Assembly: GCA_021812865.1 (NCBI GenBank)
Contig: JAKAMP010000091.1
Location: forward strand, 1 to 8,543
Source: Bacteroidota bacterium
GTDB lineage: Bacteria > Bacteroidota > Bacteroidia > Bacteroidales > JAAYUG01
DNA length: 8,543 nucleotides
Direction: 5' to 3'
A program made the position numbers and the translations under genes. This document shows positions 1 through 7,060 of the stretch, in pieces. The notes below the pieces were generated by a model that saw nothing but the letters and a program-made list of their open reading frames with translations, did no database searches and had not been told where the DNA came from. Every line of letters begins with the position of its first letter. Within the stretch, counting starts at the first letter, position 1.

Positions 1-569
1 TCCTCAGTGCGACCCCAGCGCACATCACTGGCAATGTTCACCACGGGTGAGAGAATCTGCCTGATCCCTCTTGTTCTGCATTCCAGGGCAATGGCATGAG
101 ATACCTGGTGCATCAGGGCAGTGTCCCAGGTGGCGGCAAGTGCAATGGACTGGGGGAAGGCAGTGGCTCCCTGCCTTACCAGTCCATGTAAAGCTTCATC
201 GAACGGTATAACCGGAATACCCAGTCGGCTTTCCTTTATAAAGAACCTCTGAATTTCATTGATTTTTTCTGCGGCTTCAACCGCCGAAGAACCTGACGCA
301 TAGTTCAGCATCTGTCCGGCAGCGTTCCCGCTCTGGCCCACGGTGCTCACCTGAAGTCCGAATATTCCGGTTTTGAATTTGTCCTTGTCAGGGCCCAGGT
401 CGCCCGGGATCATAAACATCTGCCAGAACTTCTCTTCAGGGGTCATGCGCGACAATAAGTCGTTCACCCTTTCCTGCACCGGGAGTTCCGGGTTTTTGTA
501 GGGCTGGGCTTCCAACCGGAGCGATGCAGCGAATATCAGGCACAATAATATGATGGAACGCATATACAT
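1..569 (-). CDS. Glycoside hydrolase family 3 enzyme (beta-glucosidase/beta-xylosidase type), 3' end missing
   Basis: The first 189 codons of a secreted GH3 glycosidase are present; the frame is still open at the window edge. Residues 1-22 form a signal peptide with a hydrophobic core and an end at about EAQ. Next comes the family start ERVNDLLSRMTPEEK (33-47), then a TIM-barrel portion with RLGIPVIPFDEALHG (115-129), FPQSIALAATWD (138-149) and SPVVNIASDVRWGRTE (174-189), matching the usual GH3 pattern around the RWGR motif. GH3 enzymes release terminal beta-linked sugars by a retaining mechanism. The catalytic Asp lies further on and is outside the window, so activity and exact specificity cannot be judged. 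The ATG at 569 was preferred over the one at 563 because GGAAAG lies about 9 bases before it; both give a signal peptide. The gene starts 36 bases after the stop of the PNGase F-like gene on the same strand, so co-transcription is likely. Confidence 0.9.
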   Translation of the reverse strand, partial: MYMRSIILLCLIFAASLRLEAQPYKNPELPVQERVNDLLSRMTPEEKFWQMFMIPGDLGPDKDKFKTGIFGLQVSTVGQSGNAAGQMLNYASGSSAVEAAEKINEIQRFFIKESRLGIPVIPFDEALHGLVRQGATAFPQSIALAATWDTALMHQVSHAIALECRTRGIRQILSPVVNIASDVRWGRTE

Positions 570-605
570 GATATTTTACTTTCCAGGGGGTGAATACGAA
601 TGAAT

Positions 606-2525
606 TTACAATCGTCTGCTCTTGTTGATCCTTCCTTTGAATTTGCTCACGCCGTCCATCAGCACTTCCACCACAATTCTCCCCTTGGGCAGGTTGCCCA
701 GGTTGTAGGTGTATGACCCACGTTTGATGTGATGATATTCATGCTTTTCCCAGGTGGTGCCGTCGACAGTAATCAGTACGGTCATTTCACTGAACTTGTT
801 CGAGACAACGGTTAGCTCCGTATTGTCTTTCACTAAGCGGGGATACAATGAAAACCCATATTGTGCCTTGGTGGTATCGGTTACAAAGCTGGAAGAAGCA
901 AGGAAGCTTAGCTTTTCGCCATCGCCGCAATCGCTTTCGAAGGAATGAATGAGGTTACCGTCCATATCGAACATTCGCAGATACCCATCGCCGTTTTGCG
1001 GCTCGGCCCAGAATTCAAGTCCATCGCCGGCAGTATCAGTGAGACACAGGTCGTATTGCCCTTCCTTCAGTCGGATTGTATCGGTATAAAGGGTATTCGG
1101 CTCAAGACTGGCCGGGTACCTGCAAAACAGGGTATCCGAGTTATTGCCCAGGAGAAATACGGTGTTGTCCTTAGGCCGGTTATTGGTTCTGAACTGCAGA
1201 ATGAAATTCGTAGGATAGGTATCTGGGCAAACAAAGGTGGTGGTGAGCTCGTTGTCGCCCATCCAGGCATCCTTCTTTCCGTTAGGCTTGGTAAGGGTCA
1301 CCGTGAAATGGTTCTCTCCCTTCTTCTCCTGGATTGTTCCGGGGATAACAATCTCGGCTGTCTGGTCGAATTTCAGGTCGCCCTTCCAGTGAAACTTCTG
1401 TTTCGGAAATCCATCGGTACCATAGGTAATGATTACCGAATGGAGGTTTTCCGAACCCAGGTTGCGAATAATGAAATGGGGATTGAAGTTGGCCGGGTTG
1501 AGCCGCGAGAACTGCTGTTCGTTATTGGGAACCACTACCTGGTCAATGGCCACATCCACTTTATTTACCGGTTTGGAATAGAGAAAAAGGTAGGAGGAAA
1601 TATTTTCAAAGGCATTCATGTTATCGGTAGCCGTATAGGGCTCAATGGCAATGGATGCCGTATGAGGACCGGGTTTTGTCCACACATCGATCACGTCGGG
1701 AACCTGCAGATCGCCCGGACACCAGTATGCGCGGTCGTATACCCACGTTCCTCCCTGCGGGTAAAGGGGATTGTTTCCACAGTCTTTCCACATATTCCGG
1801 TGATCAACCACCTGTTGGTCAATAGAAAGATCTCTCCAGCGTGAACAGAACTCACTGCAGCCCTTGGGTTTGTCCATTCCGTGACCGGTGTGCTGGATCC
1901 GGATGCGGCTGATGGCCGTATTGGGGCCAGCTTCATAGCTTACCGGGCGAAGCGAATCGGCAATGTTGTACTTTGGATCGCCATACTTATAGCTGCCATT
2001 CCAGAGCGGTACTATGCCAAGGAAATTCACTGCCGGCGGACCGGAGATGATTTCAAAATCAATGGTCAGGGCCCAGCCCACCTTGGTGTCTTCGTATCCC
2101 GAATGATTGTATTCCACTTCAACGCTGTCGCGCAGGAACGGTGCGAAATCTGTGACGTCAACTTCCCATTTCCAGCTCCAGCCCTTGCCATAAATGCTGC
2201 CATAGGGAGTAAGCATACGTCCCAGTTCGTAATTCAGCGATTTGCCGTTTGCACCTCCCTGGCGTCGCAAGGTGATGTGATCAAGATAATCCCAGTGAGC
2301 AGTGAGCAGGCTGTCGGGGCTGCCCAGTGTGACATTCATCACAATTTTCCTTATAGGAAAGGAGGTCGCGGGAAAAACGCCCCAGCCAAAATAAGGATGG
2401 TTGCCTGTTGAAGGGTTGGTTACAATGGTTTTGCGATTGAATGGCGTCACATGCAGCACAACAGGTTTCTGTGCGAAACCATTCACCGCTGCCAGGGTCA
2501 GTAAAATCATCAAAAATCGTCTCAT
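606..2525 (-). CDS. Secreted PNGase F-like protein with a C-terminal sorting-type domain
   Basis: A 639-residue exported protein. A signal peptide covers residues 1-19 (MRRFLMILL..., end near GFAQ). Residues about 20-320 resemble both halves of peptide-N4-(N-acetylglucosaminyl)asparagine amidase F, which removes N-glycans from glycoproteins. Matches include HWD (77-79; Asp79 at the place of catalytic Asp60), GRMLTPYG (102-109), EVDVTDF (121-127), GCSEFC (222-227; Glu225 at the place of Glu206, flanked by the paired Cys) and YDRAYWCPGD (263-272). Cys249 and Cys269 match another known disulfide. The Cys51-Cys56 pair of PNGase F is absent, and its Glu118 seems to be His141. Residues 321-432 look like a beta-sandwich, and 434-545 contain a DTAGDG...GDG segment typical of secreted Bacteroidota proteins. 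Residues 558-639 (SLYPRLVKDN...LGNLPKGRIVVEV) resemble a divergent type A sorting domain of the type IX system. A start at 2615 is also open, but the signal peptide begins at 2525. Deamidase activity is inferred from homology. Confidence 0.85.
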   Translation of the reverse strand: MRRFLMILLTLAAVNGFAQKPVVLHVTPFNRKTIVTNPSTGNHPYFGWGVFPATSFPIRKIVMNVTLGSPDSLLTAHWDYLDHITLRRQGGANGKSLNYELGRMLTPYGSIYGKGWSWKWEVDVTDFAPFLRDSVEVEYNHSGYEDTKVGWALTIDFEIISGPPAVNFLGIVPLWNGSYKYGDPKYNIADSLRPVSYEAGPNTAISRIRIQHTGHGMDKPKGCSEFCSRWRDLSIDQQVVDHRNMWKDCGNNPLYPQGGTWVYDRAYWCPGDLQVPDVIDVWTKPGPHTASIAIEPYTATDNMNAFENISSYLFLYSKPVNKVDVAIDQVVVPNNEQQFSRLNPANFNPHFIIRNLGSENLHSVIITYGTDGFPKQKFHWKGDLKFDQTAEIVIPGTIQEKKGENHFTVTLTKPNGKKDAWMGDNELTTTFVCPDTYPTNFILQFRTNNRPKDNTVFLLGNNSDTLFCRYPASLEPNTLYTDTIRLKEGQYDLCLTDTAGDGLEFWAEPQNGDGYLRMFDMDGNLIHSFESDCGDGEKLSFLASSSFVTDTTKAQYGFSLYPRLVKDNTELTVVSNKFSEMTVLITVDGTTWEKHEYHHIKRGSYTYNLGNLPKGRIVVEVLMDGVSKFKGRINKSRRL

Positions 2526-2668
2526 ATTCCTATACTGTTTATTCGTAAAAATTGCTTCCTGAATATCTGAATTTGTCTGTTTTTGTCGGTTCGCAGATGG
2601 AAGGCACAGATTCACTGATATATCTTATGTGATGAAGCCCGTTCAAGTTTTAAGACTGAGGCAAAATA

Positions 2669-2698
2669 CAAAGATAGTTTCCGCCTGAAAGGAACCAA
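2669..2698 (-). promoter_or_regulatory. Bacteroidota-type promoter for the PNGase F-like/GH3 operon
   Basis: On the minus strand a TTG (2698-2696) is followed after exactly 19 bases by TATCTTTG (2676-2669). This fits the known Bacteroidota vegetative promoter, TTG at -33 and TAnnTTTG at -7. Transcription would begin near 2663. A copy of an operator-like repeat fills the spacer between the two elements. Confidence 0.7.
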
Positions 2699-2723
2699 GC
2701 AAGAAAGGCATTTCCGGCTGAAA
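2678..2723. repeat. Two copies of a 13-bp partly palindromic repeat at the operon promoter
   Basis: TTTCCGCCTGAAA (2678-2690) and TTTCCGGCTGAAA (2711-2723) differ at one base and start 33 bp apart, close to three helical turns. Each has TTTC-N5-GAAA dyad symmetry. The first lies in the spacer between the -33 and -7 elements, the second about 13 bases upstream of the -33 element. The placement suits a regulator-binding site, probably a repressor for the inner copy. No regulator gene for it is visible in the window. Confidence 0.4.
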
Positions 2724-2833
2724 AACATGTATCTGGCCGAACCGTTCAACCATGAATTTCAGTTGCAAGGCAAATATTCATTGCGAGTTTCCCGGTGCCT
2801 TGTTCTCAAAGTATCATCCGATTAAAATCTTAT

Positions 2834-2841
2834 TACCTTTG
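2834..2841 (+). promoter_or_regulatory. Probable -7 element of the aspartokinase promoter
   Basis: TACCTTTG matches TAnnTTTG perfectly. No TTG lies 19-21 bases upstream, so the -33 half is weak or absent. Transcription from near 2847 would leave a leader of about 17 bases, too short for a lysine riboswitch or an attenuator. Confidence 0.5.
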
Positions 2842-2863
2842 CTGAAATTCTAATTGACTGTTC

Positions 2864-4126
2864 ATGAAAGTTTTCAAATTTGGCGGCGCTTCGGTAAAAA
2901 GCGCTGAAGCCGTGAAGAACCTGACCCAGATCATGAAGGGGTATAATGAAAATATCCTGGTTGTGGTTTCGGCTATGGGCAAAACCACTAATGCACTCGA
3001 GGAGATTGCACGGCTGTTCTTCAGCGAAAAAAGTACCGCCGAGAATTACAAGGCGCTGAAAGATTATCATTATGGCATTGTTCAGGAGCTGTTCCCCGAT
3101 AAATCCAATCATGTATACACCGAAATGGAGCTGGTATTTGAAGAACTGCTTTCCGTTCTTAAGAAACAGCCCTCGCTGAGTTTCGATTTCGATTACGATC
3201 AGATTGTATCTTTCGGGGAAATTATCTCCACGAGAATCGTGGCTGCATACCTCAATACCAGCGGCATCAAGGTGAAATTTACCGATATTCGCAAGTACCT
3301 GAAAACCGACAATACATACCGCGAAGCCCGCATCGACTGGGAGCTCTCCACCGGCCTCGTGCGGAAAGCCTTTGGTTTTTCTGACGAGAAAATATATGTC
3401 ACCCAGGGATTCATCGGTTCCACCATCAACAATCTTTCCACTACCCTGGGCCGGGAAGGATCCGATTATTCCGCAGCGATCCTGGCGTATATACTCGATG
3501 CCGAGAGTGTTACCATCTGGAAGGATGTGCCCGGTGTGCTGAATGCCGACCCCAAGTGGTTCGACAATACTGTTCGGCTGGAGCAACTCTCATACCTCGA
3601 TGCCATCGAGCTTTCCTATTACGGGGCAACGATTATCCACCCCAAAACAATCAAACCGCTGCAGAACAAGAATATCAAGCTGCATGTGAAATCCTTTTTG
3701 AACCCGCACGACGGGGGTACTATCATTGGCGACCTTTCGTACGAGTCGCTCATTCCCTGCTTCATTTTCAAAATGGACCAGGTGCTCATACAGATTTCCC
3801 CTCTCGACTTTTCATTCATTGCCGAGGAAAATCTCAAAAGCATCTTTGGCTATTTCTCCCGCCACGGGGTAAAGATCAACCTCATGCAGAACTCGGCCAT
3901 AAGTTTCCAGGTTTGCGTGAATAACGATCCTTCCAGAGTACCGAACCTCCTCAACGAACTCCGCAAGGAATTCAAAGTATGGTACGATACCGGGCGGGAA
4001 CTGGTCACCATCAGGTACTACGATAACTCAACCATAGAGCGTGTAATGGTGAACAAGCAACTGGTGCTGGAACAGAAGAGTACCCGTACCATTCAGCTGG
4101 TGGTTAAAGACCTGGGTGATAAATAA
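2864..4126 (+). CDS. lysC: Aspartokinase (aspartate kinase), monofunctional
   Basis: A 420-residue cytosolic enzyme that phosphorylates L-aspartate to 4-aspartyl phosphate, the first step towards lysine/diaminopimelate, threonine and methionine. The amino acid kinase domain covers about residues 1-285: KFGGASV (5-11, nucleotide and substrate binding), SFGE (116-119), GREGSDYSA (196-204), TIWKDVPGVLNADP (217-230) and GATIIHPKT (254-262). Residues about 300-420 form the regulatory tail where ACT domains are expected (QVLIQISPLDFSF..., then SISFQVCV-like strands). The length is slightly below that of E. coli LysC, and no homoserine dehydrogenase domain is fused. Feedback by lysine or threonine is usual in the family, but the effector cannot be read from the tail. 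No other lysine or threonine gene is adjacent. The gene is divergent from the PNGase F-like operon and converges with the sensor kinase gene, leaving a 51-base gap. Confidence 0.95.
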   Translation: MKVFKFGGASVKSAEAVKNLTQIMKGYNENILVVVSAMGKTTNALEEIARLFFSEKSTAENYKALKDYHYGIVQELFPDKSNHVYTEMELVFEELLSVLKKQPSLSFDFDYDQIVSFGEIISTRIVAAYLNTSGIKVKFTDIRKYLKTDNTYREARIDWELSTGLVRKAFGFSDEKIYVTQGFIGSTINNLSTTLGREGSDYSAAILAYILDAESVTIWKDVPGVLNADPKWFDNTVRLEQLSYLDAIELSYYGATIIHPKTIKPLQNKNIKLHVKSFLNPHDGGTIIGDLSYESLIPCFIFKMDQVLIQISPLDFSFIAEENLKSIFGYFSRHGVKINLMQNSAISFQVCVNNDPSRVPNLLNELRKEFKVWYDTGRELVTIRYYDNSTIERVMVNKQLVLEQKSTRTIQLVVKDLGDK

Positions 4127-4153
4127 TCGCAGATGGGAATGGCATAATTTATT

Positions 4154-4180
4154 TAGGATATTCAGTCCGGAATGATCCTA
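4154..4180. terminator. Hairpin between convergent genes, possible terminator
   Basis: TAGGATATTC (4154-4163) pairs with GAAT-G-ATCCTA (4170-4180) to give a 10-bp stem with one bulged G and a 6-base loop. It lies just past the aspartokinase stop and includes the sensor kinase stop codon at 4178-4180. Neither strand shows a clear U-tract; the minus strand continues as AAATAAATTAT. A role in ending either transcript is therefore uncertain. Confidence 0.35.
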
Positions 4181-5527
4181 CCATTCTATCAGAAAGGTAG
4201 TCCCTTCGCCTGGTTTGGATTGCAGGGATAATGATCCCTTGTGCAGGATCATGATCTGCCGCGAGAGGCTCAACCCTATTCCCGATCCGTTTTCCTTTGT
4301 AGTGAAGAAAGGGACAAACACCTTATCCTGTAATTCATCAGGGATTTCCGGCCCGTTGTTGTGGATTCTGATCAGTGTTCTTCCGCTGCCAGTTTTGGTT
4401 ATACGAAGCTGAATAAGGCGGAGCATCTCAAAAGACTGCAAGGCATCGATGGCATTGTTCAGAATGTTCGTGATCACCTGGTTTAGCAGCTTTCTGTCAG
4501 CCAGGATGAGCTGCAAATGTCCTTCTGCCGAATATTCAAACTTAATATGTGAACGGGAGAATTTTTCGGAAAACAGAATGGCAATCTGCTCCAGCCATTC
4601 CATAGCATCGAAGGATTCCATTTCCGGCGCAGGGATTTTTGTGAGCTTCCGGTAGTTGTTCACAAAGTTGAGCAGTCCGTTGCTCTGATCTTCTATGATC
4701 TTCAGTCCGCGAAGGGTTGCTTTGGCCGGCTCGTCATGATTTGACATTGATGACGGGTTGCCTGAAGTATTCAGATTCTGCAGTGAACGCGACACGGAAA
4801 GCAGGGGCGCCACGGCATTCATAATCTCATGGGTAAGGATGCTGATGAGGCGCTGGTAGGATTCGATCTCCGCCGAATCGATCTCATGGCTGATATCCTG
4901 TATCGATACAATTTTTAATTCTTTCTGCTCGTCCCGCCAGGCAGATGCCCTGAATAACAACAGCTGGGGAATGTTCTCCGTATTATTACGGTAAGTGATC
5001 GTTTGTCCTGACCGAGCTTCAATCAACTGTTTGTAAAATGAAGCGTTTTTAATTTTTACTAAGGCTGGATTGACCGAATCGGGCGATATGCCTGCATAAC
5101 GGCACGCAGCTTCATTCATCAGTTCTATGGATCCATCCTTGCTGAGTACGGCAAGACCTGTATTTGCCTCCTGTATCAACGCCCGGTAATATTTTTCCCG
5201 GTATTCGTTCTTGATCTTCAGTTTCTGCACATGCTCATTCAATTGGTTCATGCTCTCATGCAACCAGTCAAGCGATTCAATTCCAGTATGGCTGCTGAAA
5301 TGCAAAGTGGTATCATTGTTCTTCACTGCATGAAAGAAATAACCGATGTCGCGGTTGGTACGGTTGAATACTCTGAATACGCTGATCATCAGAAAAATGC
5401 CTGCAAGAAGAAGGAGTATTCCTGGAGCAACCAGTTCTTGCAGCAGCAAAATTACAGCGCCTGCCAGTACAAAGGGGGCTAAGATGTATAGGTACAGCAG
5501 TTTGCCGGAACGAAGTTCAGAGCCCAT
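4178..5527 (-). CDS. Membrane sensor histidine kinase, NtrY-like, without an external sensor domain
   Basis: A 449-residue kinase. Two hydrophobic helices (about 11-30 and 33-52) are joined by only a few residues, so there is no periplasmic domain. A cytosolic linker with coiled-coil character (about 85-110) leads to a PAS domain (about 112-215; LAVLSKDGSIELMNEA at 125-140). The H-box ILTHEIMNAVAPL (230-242) gives His233 as the phosphorylated residue. The ATPase domain shows the N-box LNQVITNILNNAIDAL (348-363), NNGPEIP (390-396), FVPFFTTKENGSGIGLS (404-420) and the closing strand GEGTTFLIEW. Asn390 replaces the usual Asp of the DxGxG box, a change often seen in this type. The start codon lies inside the end of the response regulator gene (11-base overlap), so the two are translationally coupled and are almost certainly partners. 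The signal probably comes from the membrane or the cytosol. Confidence 0.93.
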   Translation of the reverse strand: MGSELRSGKLLYLYILAPFVLAGAVILLLQELVAPGILLLLAGIFLMISVFRVFNRTNRDIGYFFHAVKNNDTTLHFSSHTGIESLDWLHESMNQLNEHVQKLKIKNEYREKYYRALIQEANTGLAVLSKDGSIELMNEAACRYAGISPDSVNPALVKIKNASFYKQLIEARSGQTITYRNNTENIPQLLLFRASAWRDEQKELKIVSIQDISHEIDSAEIESYQRLISILTHEIMNAVAPLLSVSRSLQNLNTSGNPSSMSNHDEPAKATLRGLKIIEDQSNGLLNFVNNYRKLTKIPAPEMESFDAMEWLEQIAILFSEKFSRSHIKFEYSAEGHLQLILADRKLLNQVITNILNNAIDALQSFEMLRLIQLRITKTGSGRTLIRIHNNGPEIPDELQDKVFVPFFTTKENGSGIGLSLSRQIMILHKGSLSLQSKPGEGTTFLIEW

Positions 5528-6884
5528 ATTTTTTGATTTTTTTGTAGAGGGTTGGACGGGTAATACCTAACTGCACAGCAGCAGAAGAAAGGTTGTGCTG
5601 ATTTTGCTCGAGGGCTGCCCTGATCACCCTTTTTTCCGCTTGTTCCAGTGTTTCTCCAAGGTTGTCAATGGATTCGAATACGGGGCCCGATTCAAACGCC
5701 GACGGAAGTATCTCCTTTCCCTCGCTCAGGATCACGGCCTTCTCCATCGCATTCATGAATTCCCTTATATTCCCGTACCATGCATTCTTTTTCAGTTTTT
5801 CAAGTGCTTCCTTATGCAGTCGTATCCCTTGCTTGCTGTATTTCCTGGCAAACAGCGCCAGAAAGTGACCGGCCAGATCTTCAATGTCCTCAGTCCGCTC
5901 CCGCAATGGCGGCAGGTGCAGCTGGATGGTGTTGATGCGGTATAGCAGGTCCTGCCTGAAGAGATTCCCTGAAACCATCTCCGGCAGGTTTTTGTTGGTT
6001 GCGCAAATCAGCCGGATATCGAACGGAATGTCCCTGTTAGACCCAACCGGTGTTACCACACGGGTTTGCAGCACCGTGAGCAGTTTCGACTGCAGATGCA
6101 CAGGCAGGTTCCCGATCTCATCCAGGAAAAGCGTGCCTTTGTTTGCCAGAACAAGTTTCCCCATCCTTTCCTCATGCGCATCGGTAAACGCTCCTTTTTT
6201 ATGACCAAAAAGCTCGCTCTCGAACAATGTTTCAGTAAGAGACGAAAGATCTACCATCACAAAAAGCTCATCGCGACGATCAGACAGATAATGAATTTCT
6301 CTTGCAATCAGTTCCTTGCCTGTGCCATTCTCCCCCGTAATCAGGATATTGGCTTCCGTTGCAGCCACTTTATTCACTAAATTCATTAGATTTTGCATGG
6401 CTGGTGAAGTTCCGATGATCCTGGGCCGGCCGGGCATCATCTCCTTCTTCATTTCTGCCTCCTTTTCTTTCATTCCTTCCATCTCCCGCCGGGTTTGCCT
6501 GTACCTGAGCGCTGCCTTGAGTGTGGCTACCAGCTTTTCATTGTCCCAGGGTTTCAGCACAAAATCGATCGCTCCATCCTTCAACGACTGAACGGCAAGG
6601 TGAATATCGCCATAGGCGGTCATCATTACCACTTCCACCCCGGGGAATTTTTTCCTGATTTCCCTCAGCCAGTAGATGCCTTCAGCGCCACTGTTCTTGC
6701 CTGCGGAAAAATTCATATCGAGCAGCAATACATCGTATTTACCCGATGACAACTGCTGAATGAGTTGGTGCGGCCCGTTTATCGCATCTACACGCTCAAA
6801 TTCCAGGGGCATGAGGAGCAGCAATGCCTCAGTGATATTGCGGTTAGCATCCACTATGAGCAGCTTCCCTTCTTTCATTGGCAT
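5517..6884 (-). CDS. Sigma-54-dependent response regulator, NtrC family (REC-AAA+-Fis)
   Basis: A 455-residue transcription activator in three parts. The receiver domain (about 7-125) has Asp56 as phosphoacceptor (LLLDMNF), Thr89 (MMTAYG) and Lys111 (LKPW). The AAA+ domain (about 155-390) has Walker A GENGTGKE (184-191), the sigma-54 contact loop as GAFTDA (231-236), Walker B TLFLDEIG (251-258), the arginine-finger region FRQDLLYRI (309-317) and WYGNIREF (369-376). A Fis-type helix-turn-helix ends the protein (about 410-455; LSSAAVQLGITRPTLYKKI). One oddity is that the acidic pair near the receiver start is Asp12-Ala13 instead of Asp-Asp. The first ATG at 6884 was kept; the ATG at 6878 is an equal alternative. 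It is first in an operon with the kinase and is divergent from an ABC transporter preceded by a sigma-54 promoter, which is its likely target. Confidence 0.95.
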   Translation of the reverse strand: MPMKEGKLLIVDANRNITEALLLLMPLEFERVDAINGPHQLIQQLSSGKYDVLLLDMNFSAGKNSGAEGIYWLREIRKKFPGVEVVMMTAYGDIHLAVQSLKDGAIDFVLKPWDNEKLVATLKAALRYRQTRREMEGMKEKEAEMKKEMMPGRPRIIGTSPAMQNLMNLVNKVAATEANILITGENGTGKELIAREIHYLSDRRDELFVMVDLSSLTETLFESELFGHKKGAFTDAHEERMGKLVLANKGTLFLDEIGNLPVHLQSKLLTVLQTRVVTPVGSNRDIPFDIRLICATNKNLPEMVSGNLFRQDLLYRINTIQLHLPPLRERTEDIEDLAGHFLALFARKYSKQGIRLHKEALEKLKKNAWYGNIREFMNAMEKAVILSEGKEILPSAFESGPVFESIDNLGETLEQAEKRVIRAALEQNQHNLSSAAVQLGITRPTLYKKIKKYGL

Positions 6885-6962
6885 GTGTATTGATTACTAT
6901 TGAAGTTTCTTTCTGAAAACCAGACTTCCCACCCATAAAACTACCGATGGAATGTTCGAAAT

Positions 6963-6970
6963 CAAATGTA
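6963..6970 (-). promoter_or_regulatory. Probable -7 element of the regulator/kinase operon promoter
   Basis: TACATTTG on the minus strand fits TAnnTTTG exactly. No TTG stands at the right distance for a -33 element. The predicted leader is about 70 bases. Its upstream four bases (TACA, 6967-6970) are part of the proximal TGTAAA-N5-TTTACA palindrome, so binding there should compete with RNA polymerase. Confidence 0.5.
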
Positions 6971-6983
6971 AAGAAAATTTACA
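6967..6983. promoter_or_regulatory. Palindromic activator site 1 (distal to the transporter promoter)
   Basis: TGTAAA-GAAAA-TTTACA is a perfect 6-bp inverted repeat with a 5-base centre. Its centre (6975) lies at about -112 from the predicted transporter start site, within the usual range for NtrC-family upstream activating sequences. It also overlaps the -7 element of the regulator's own promoter. Confidence 0.7.
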
Positions 6984-6989
6984 GCATTT

Positions 6990-7006
6990 TGTAAAAATAT
7001 TTTACA
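6990..7006. promoter_or_regulatory. Palindromic activator site 2 (nearer the transporter promoter)
   Basis: TGTAAA-AATAT-TTTACA has the same arms and spacer as site 1. Extended by one base on each side and two inward, it becomes TTGTAAAA-ATA-TTTTACAA (6989-7007), a perfect 8-bp dyad. Its centre (6998) is 23 bp from that of site 1, about two helical turns, so two dimers would bind on the same face. It stands at about -89 from the predicted start site. Confidence 0.72.
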
Positions 7007-7007
7007 A

Positions 7008-7060
7008 TTGATAACCATGTATGTTTTTTAAATATCATATAATCAATAATATAATATCTG
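7008..7060. other. AT-rich linker between activator sites and sigma-54 promoter
   Basis: Nine of 53 bases are G or C (17%). AATCAA-TAAT-ATA (7041-7053) resembles the IHF consensus WATCAA-N4-TTR with one mismatch. A bendable linker is normal between distant activator sites and a sigma-54 promoter. The site match itself is weak in such AT-rich DNA. Confidence 0.35.

Larger units (their letters stand above)
2526..2863. other. Divergent intergenic region between PNGase F-like and aspartokinase genes
   Basis: This 338-base stretch has no convincing gene. It holds a full promoter for the minus-strand operon, two copies of an operator-like 13-mer, and a -7 element for the plus-strand aspartokinase. 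The part from 2526 to about 2662 would be a leader of roughly 137 bases on the minus-strand transcript. An open N-terminal extension in this leader (ATG at 2615) encodes a polar stretch ahead of the signal peptide and was not accepted. No tRNA or riboswitch fold was recognised. Confidence 0.7.

Noticed and set aside
945..1844. 299-codon open frame on the plus strand, and another at 1881-2411
   Set aside because: Both lie opposite the PNGase F-like gene, have no recognisable motif, and read as antisense shadows of a strongly supported protein.
2526..2615. Possible 30-residue N-terminal extension of the PNGase F-like protein
   Set aside because: It would bury the signal peptide behind a polar segment. 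The signal peptide at 2525 fits secretion and the family.
2822..3586. 254-codon open frame on the minus strand
   Set aside because: It is fully opposite the 5' part of the aspartokinase gene, whose motifs are unmistakable, and shows no family features of its own.
4338..4358. Asn for Asp in the kinase DxGxG box (NNGPEIP)
   Set aside because: This form is frequent in NtrY-like kinases, and the N-box and glycine-rich lid are intact, so it does not indicate a dead kinase.
6177..6194. GAFTDA in place of GAFTGA in the regulator's sigma-54 contact loop
   Set aside because: The last Gly is known to vary in this family, and the rest of the loop and ATPase motifs are intact, so it is not evidence of lost sigma-54 contact.
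6905..6920. GTTTC-TTTCT-GAAAAC dyad in the regulator leader, similar to the TTTC-N5-GAAA repeats at 2678-2723
   Set aside because: The centre is unlike that of the other two copies and such short dyads arise easily by chance in AT-rich leaders.
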